DNA from: Embiotoca jacksoni
Lineage: Eukaryota; Chordata; Actinopteri; Embiotocidae
Reading direction: 5' to 3'
Assembly (NCBI GenBank): GCA_022577435.1
Contig: JAKOON010000040.1
Location: forward strand, 2,910,428-2,974,427
DNA: 64,000 nt
Shown in pieces: positions 58,783-64,000 of this stretch. The notes below the pieces were generated by a model. That model ran no database searches. It worked only from the letters and a program-made list of their open reading frames with translations, and was not told the origin of the DNA. Position 1 is the stretch's first letter; each line of letters opens with the position of its first letter. The translations under genes and the position numbers were made by a program.

Positions 58783-60313
58783 AATATATTTTTTCCGAGG
58801 TGCAGTAAAGTATGGATTCATTTCTTTCAAACTGAATACAGATGATGAGGTTTGTTCCGAAGGATGCTGTCCATCAGAACAGTACTGTTGTATTGTGGAC
58901 TTGAAGAGGACATAAGACTCTTCAAGTTTTTATACTTAGAGCGTCTTTTCTTTTCAATTGCTTCATGCAATTTATAATGTGCATATTAATGATAATGTTA
59001 ACATTGCATTTTTAATACTGCTGATGGTTTACATGTCTAATTGCTCTCTATAAGTTACTCAGTGAGGCACTCTTTAATCCTGTTTTGTAAAGTTATTTAC
59101 ATATGTAGCTCATGAATATGGTGCAATGTTAATGATACAAATAACACTGACATCAACAATGCCACATTATGCCTGAGCTCTCCACTTTTCTCACTGCAAA
59201 TGATAAGTGATAGTGACCCAGGTGAGACAGATCAGTGGCTCGGCTCTAATGACGTTTTAATGGTAAACTAATGGTTTGGTTTGTGCAGACAGACGTCAGT
59301 GGGTTCAGTGTGAGGTCAATGAGGCATGGAAACAGGCTAATTGCTGCGTCATAAAAGCTGTGTGTAAAAACTGTTATTGTTCTGCTCGACCCGCTTTAAC
59401 ACATATTCTGGGGTTTTATGCTTGTTTTGTGTCCGGCTGTGCTCACTAAAAAGATGGAAGTTCACGACATTTCATACAACAATATGAAAATACAGATGCT
59501 GTTTATGACGGAAAGAAATTTATAAAACCACTATCTTTACCATCTTTTTTTTTTTTTTTTTATCTTGGAATGTTTTCTACCCTAAAGGGGCCTTAAAAGG
59601 GGAAGTCAGTTTTTCATACAATATACAGGCTTATGAAGTCATATTTTTGAAGACCTTGTCAAAATTGGTGGTTCAATGGTTAAAGAGAAATCTGTCACAC
59701 AGAAGGCCGTCTTTTCTGTTTCTTCTTTACATTCTTTACTTCTTTAATCATTTTACTTTAGTGAATTGTGTTTTATGTGAAGGCTGATCAAATTCTAAAG
59801 AATTGGTTTGGTGCTATCACAACAATTAATGCAGAAATCAAACAATCTGCACAATATACATGCTCATTGGAAGTGGTAATTCATATTTTTTTTATTAGGT
59901 AAGAGTAAAAAAATATATTTTTTCCCTTTAAACATCGTAATTTTTGAGAGAAGACAATCAAACATATCTGATCTCAGCAGTCACAAAAAACTCCTGGAAG
60001 AACCAACCAATAAAACAATTCTACAACATTCTTCCGGAAAAAAATAAATATATTTTGATGACAATGTTTGATTGACAATAGTATTCTTGGGGCATATTTC
60101 TTTGTAAAAAGAAAAATGATCAAATAAAATGGAAACTGAAACTCTAGAGACTAACTGGATTCAGCACTAGAATAAGTATTCGTCATTATCAGCGTATCTC
60201 GAGCTCCATGAAGTTTTGCTGCAAGGTCAACATGGAATTCTCGCATTCACAGCACAGCCTGTGATAATTCCCTTTTCTGTAAGAGGTCATCAGGTGAAGG
60301 AGTCCCCAGGGTG

Positions 60314-60314
<1 letters not shown>

Positions 60315-60402
<88 letters not shown>
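60315..60402. repeat. (TG)44 microsatellite
   Basis: Uninterrupted 88-bp TG array, the longest in the window; alternating purine-pyrimidine, so Z-DNA prone. ORFs of poly Cys-Val through it are artefacts. Confidence 0.96.
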
Positions 60403-60406
<4 letters not shown>

Positions 60407-61351
60407 TGTTTGTGGGTTTTCTTTACTCCAGCCGACCAGCACCAGTGAGCGTAGCTGTTCTGTCAGGAGCTTAAAGCTGTGGTATCGGGTCAGAGGCCAG
60501 GCTGTGGTTAATGCTGTTCTAAATTGCCTTTCCTCAGAGATTTGCCCCCATCAAGACACCTGAGAAAGGTGGGAAGGTCACACTGTGAGCAACGGGGAGA
60601 AGGAAGTGGATGGGAGTCTCAAAGATGCACATGCAAGGCCAGTTAACATGTCCACTATGCTGACTATCACCCCACTTACAACCCTTGTGACAATGGACTG
60701 AGTTCCACAGGCTGCTCTATTATGTGCTGGGATTTGCTTTGGTTGCTTGTGTGGGATTGTCTCCAAATCAGAGGACTTCGACAACCAAAGGTCAGAGATG
60801 GTACCTGCCATTTACAGTAAGCCAGGTTCTCTGGCGTAGACCAAGTACAATGATTTCAATTATTAAGTGGACTACCGATTTGTTTATTTTACATCGACTT
60901 CTGTGATAACATCAGTTCCATGCTTGCAGTCGTGAATATGGCTGTATTTAAGCAGAAAAAACTGTAATAATTCACTCGACACAGCAGAAAACAACAGTCT
61001 GATTTTCCAGAGAAAGGACAGCTCTGACGGTGCAGGATTCACCCAACAATTCAAGAAACTCTAAATCTGCCTCTGTAAAATCATAATTACACATTAAATC
61101 AGTCATGAAGTTACTGTAAACGGTAAATTGTGCAGAGTTGTTTTCAGTTTGTCGACACACTGTTAGATCCTGCTGTTGTGTGATAGTACAGCTGTTGGAC
61201 AAAATTAAAGGAGCCACACTCAAGATTTGTTTGGTCTGAAAACAAGTTTCCGGCAGAAAGTGTGATGTTTGGCTTGAAACATGCAGGGAAGGAACTGCAG
61301 GAGAGATTTTGATGTCAGGAGGTGCGCAGGTAGGCTCTGGCCTAATTTAAT

Positions 61352-61381
61352 GCCTGTGTGGGTGTGTGTGTGTGTGTGTGT
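61352..61381. repeat. (GT)n microsatellite
   Basis: Short GT array with one GGG interruption, directly before the Tc1/mariner element. Confidence 0.9.
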
Positions 61382-61402
61382 TTCTAACATTCTTTTTAAA
61401 TA

Positions 61403-62871
61403 CAACCCCATTTACGAAAAAGTTGGGACGCTGTGTAAAACGTAAATAAAAAATAAATGCAATTTGCAAATGTAATAAACCCATATTTAATTGCAAGTAG
61501 ACCAAAGAGAACATATCAAGTGTTGAAATTGAGAAATGTTATTGTTTTATGTAAAACATATGCTTATTTTGAATTTGATGCCAGTGACACGACTCCAAAA
61601 AGTTGGGACAGGAACATGTTCACCAGTGTGTAGCATCACTTCTTTTTTTACAACATTGTAAACATTTGGGAACTGAGGAGACCCGTTTCTGGAGTTTTTC
61701 AATTGAAATGTGGTCCCATTCTTGCATTATATATGATTTCAGCTGCTCAAAAGTTCAGGGTCTCCTTTGTTATAGTTTTTATTTCACCAGTTTATCAGCA
61801 GAGTCTTCTACTACGGAGCCATGCTGTTGGAATACGTACAGAATGTGGTTGGTTCTGCTGAAATAAACAAGACCTTCCCTGAAAGAGAAGTTGTCTGGAT
61901 GGCAGCATATGTTACTCCAAAACCTGAATATATCATTCAGCATTAATGCTTCTTTCCAGATGTTCAAGCTACCCATGCCACGTGCACTAATGCATCCCTG
62001 TACCATCACAGATGCTGGCTTTAGAACTGAGCTGATAACAAGCTGGATGGTCCCTCTCCTCTTTAAACTGGAGGATGCAGCGTCCATGATTTCCAAACAG
62101 AATCTCAGATTGTGATCCATCAGACCTCGGGACAGTTTTCCACTTCACCTCAGTCCATCTTCAATGATCTCGGGTCCAGAGAAGGCAGCGGCGTTTCTGG
62201 ATCATGTTTCTATCTGGTTTCTTCTTTGGAGAGTTTTAACCTGCATTTGTGGACGCAGCGATGAACTGTGTTCACAGATGATGGTTTTCACAAGTGTTCC
62301 TGAGCCCATGCAGTGATTTCCACTCCAGAATAGTGTGTTTTTAATGCAGTGCTGCCTGAGGGCCCAAAGATCACAGCCATCCAATATTGTTTTTCTTCTT
62401 GTGTTCAGAGATTTCTCCAGATTCTCTGAATCATTTAATGATATTATGAACCGTAGATGATGAAATCCACTAATTCTTTGCAATTTTTCATTGAGGAACA
62501 TTATCCTGTAATTGTTGCACTATTTTTCCAGTGGTGAATCTCTCCCCATATTCACTGGAGAGACTTTGCCTCTCTGAAATACTCACTTTTTATACTCAAT
62601 AATGTTACTGATCTGTTGCCAATTAACCTATGTGGTTTTTCCAGTCTTTTGTTGACCCTGTCCTAACTTTTTTCAGACAGTGTTGCTGGCATCAATTTCA
62701 AAATAAGTATATATTTCTCATAAAACAATACAATGTATCCGTTTCAACACTTGATAATGTTGTCTTTGGGCTATTTGCAATTAAACATGGGATTATGAGA
62801 TTTGCAAATCATTGCATTTTGTTTGTAATTATATTTTACACAGCATCACCACTTTTTCAAAAACAGGGTTT
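61403..62871 (-). mobile_element. Tc1/mariner-type transposon, second family, both ends present
   Basis: 1469 bp from CAACCCCATTTACGAAAAAG (TA at 61401-61402) to AAAAACAGGGTTT (TA at 62872-62873). Terminal repeats of roughly 200 bp: GTTGGGACGCTGTGTAAAAC, TTTGCAAATG, CATATTTAATTGC on the left pair with the inverted forms at 62700-62865. A transposase relic is on the minus strand. Both ends are somewhat diverged, so it is older than the Tc1 copies A and B. Confidence 0.87.
61779..62501 (-). pseudogene. Tc1/mariner transposase relic (second family)
   Basis: The N-terminal helix-turn-helix part is in frame 62501-62202 (ISGFHHLRFIISL, LNTRRKTILDGCDLWALRQH). The catalytic-domain part is in frame 62120-61779 (DHNLRFCLEIMD where relatives have the first-Asp motif, then VMVQGCISARGMGSLNIWK). 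The second-Asp motif is blurred (FQQN-like in another frame near 61870), and no SPDLSPIE-type third motif remains. Multiple frameshifts; inactive. Confidence 0.8.
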
Positions 62872-62873
62872 TA

Positions 62874-64000
62874 CCTTTTTTAATCTTCTTAACCTGAATT
62901 TAACATGATAATGAATATAAAAGCTGGAAAAAAAACAGACACTTTTTAATTTTTCTTGCTTGAAGGCCTCTTACTCAGTGCTGTCATTACTTCAAATGAT
63001 AGGACTTGGATTATTATGTTTATTAAAAAGGCTGGGTTTATAATTGGTTTGACACTGGATTCATCAAAAATGGTCTTGGGGAGAGAACCAGGGGGAAAGT
63101 TCAAACTACTTTCAAGTTTGCAGGGCTCCCTTCTGAAGGTTGTCCTGAGAGGGAAATGTGCTCAGGTTAATGAGAATGCCCGGACACATCTCACTACAGT
63201 TTAGGTATTTTGTGTAAAGGTGGGAATCACTAATCCCTTGGCTGCCTTAAATCACTTTGTTCATTTCACCATGTGCTTTGTACACTCGGCTTAAGCCAAA
63301 AAGGTGATTAAATGTTTCACCATCCAAATGCATTTCACTGTGTTAATCAGCAAGTGACCGCATTCCATTGTAAATGAATGTCAAAGATGCCATCATTTAT
63401 AATCTTCATTTTGAATTACAATCTTCACAAATTTAAAATAGTGAAGTATTGCGATTGCCATCTAAAAAGAGGTGAGCACCACTTCAAATATGCACAGATG
63501 ATTACCGCTGTGTAATTTAACCTGTTGTGCACATGTCGTATGTAAGCATACAAGTTTTATACAATGGTCCTTCAAAAAACGGGTAGAACTGAATGTAACC
63601 TTGCAAGCGGTATGAGGGCTTTGTGGACGTGCCCAGTTCTGCCCCCAGTGCTTTCACCATTCACTTTGAATCTAACAGAAGCAGGTCTACAGTGTTAAAT
63701 ATTTCATCGTACCTTTCCATGTAACTGTTTTCCTACTACCAGCAACCCTGAAAACGAAAGAAAAAGGAGCAGAAAGCCGGTGCAAAGAGACACCTTGCTG
63801 ACGTGCATTTAAATGTTGCTGTGGCTGTGGGACTGTGTTTACCTCCGAGCACGGTACATACTGTACGTTGTACTGTACCACACGAAGAAAAGTCTCGAAA
63901 TGCAAGAAGGATTTAGAGGGAATCAATCTGGAGGAAAGCGACTTGTATTAATCTTGTCATTGAATCTATAACAATGAAGTGACATTGGCCTTGTCCTCCA
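62874..64000. other. non-coding, nothing recognised
   Basis: AT-rich; ORFs at 62956-63204 and 63687-63926 (minus) lack domains and splice support. Confidence 0.45.

Larger units (their letters stand above)
58783..61402. other. non-coding with a very long TG repeat
   Basis: AT-rich, no gene recognised apart from the repeat at 60315-60402 and a shorter (GT)n at 61352-61381. Confidence 0.45.

Overview
The window looks like non-coding DNA from a ray-finned (teleost) fish. The evidence is its repeat content: Tc1 transposons with long IR/DR ends, tRNA-derived SINEs, LINEs with microsatellite tails, Ty3/gypsy LTR elements and many long (CA)n/(TG)n tracts. There are no operons or densely packed ORFs. 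I found one convincing host-gene piece: a 462-bp, GC-rich internal exon on the minus strand (6878-7339). It has a good acceptor and donor, symmetric phase 1-1 ends, and encodes 153 complete codons rich in Pro/Ser/Thr and ending in an acidic + poly-Thr stretch. Its composition and isolation would fit the N-terminal stalk exon of a SEZ6/SEZ6L-type neuronal membrane protein, but that identification is tentative. If this gene reads right to left, most of the window (7340-64000) would be a very large intron.

Layout. 1-2126: nothing recognisable. 2127-6790: a nest of mobile DNA, with a decayed minus-strand LINE (esterase, endonuclease and part of the RT still readable) split by a Tc1 transposon at 3386-5022, and flanked by a possible DNA-transposon end. 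6878-7339: the exon. 7540-11350: a SINE, a collapsed gypsy element (minus) and a LINE 3' end interrupted by another insertion. 15228-15425: a dispersed fish repeat. 17465-18894: a LINE whose tail holds a solo LTR with a perfect 5-bp target duplication. 20824-21161: an RTE-like LINE end with a (GGAT)n tail. 21356-24170: a gypsy element with target duplication AGACT, a full 5' LTR, degraded gag-pro and a large deletion running from the RT into the 3' LTR. 24176-39162: mostly featureless intron-like DNA with microsatellites and a SINE relic. 39165-40792: a second Tc1 copy. 44470-62871: two SINEs, LINE tails/relics and three copies or fragments of a second Tc1/mariner family. The remainder is AT-rich sequence in which I see no gene.

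The elements do not form a pathway. Their relations are historical: insertions within insertions give a relative order, and the two Tc1 copies (same orientation, about 36 kb apart) share a frameshift, so both came from an already broken source. I found no CRISPR array, no structural RNA gene and no new multi-gene system. The points most worth checking are the exon's identity, the nested insertions with target duplications, and a few unexplained repeats. All boundaries and family names come from reading the sequence, without database searches.
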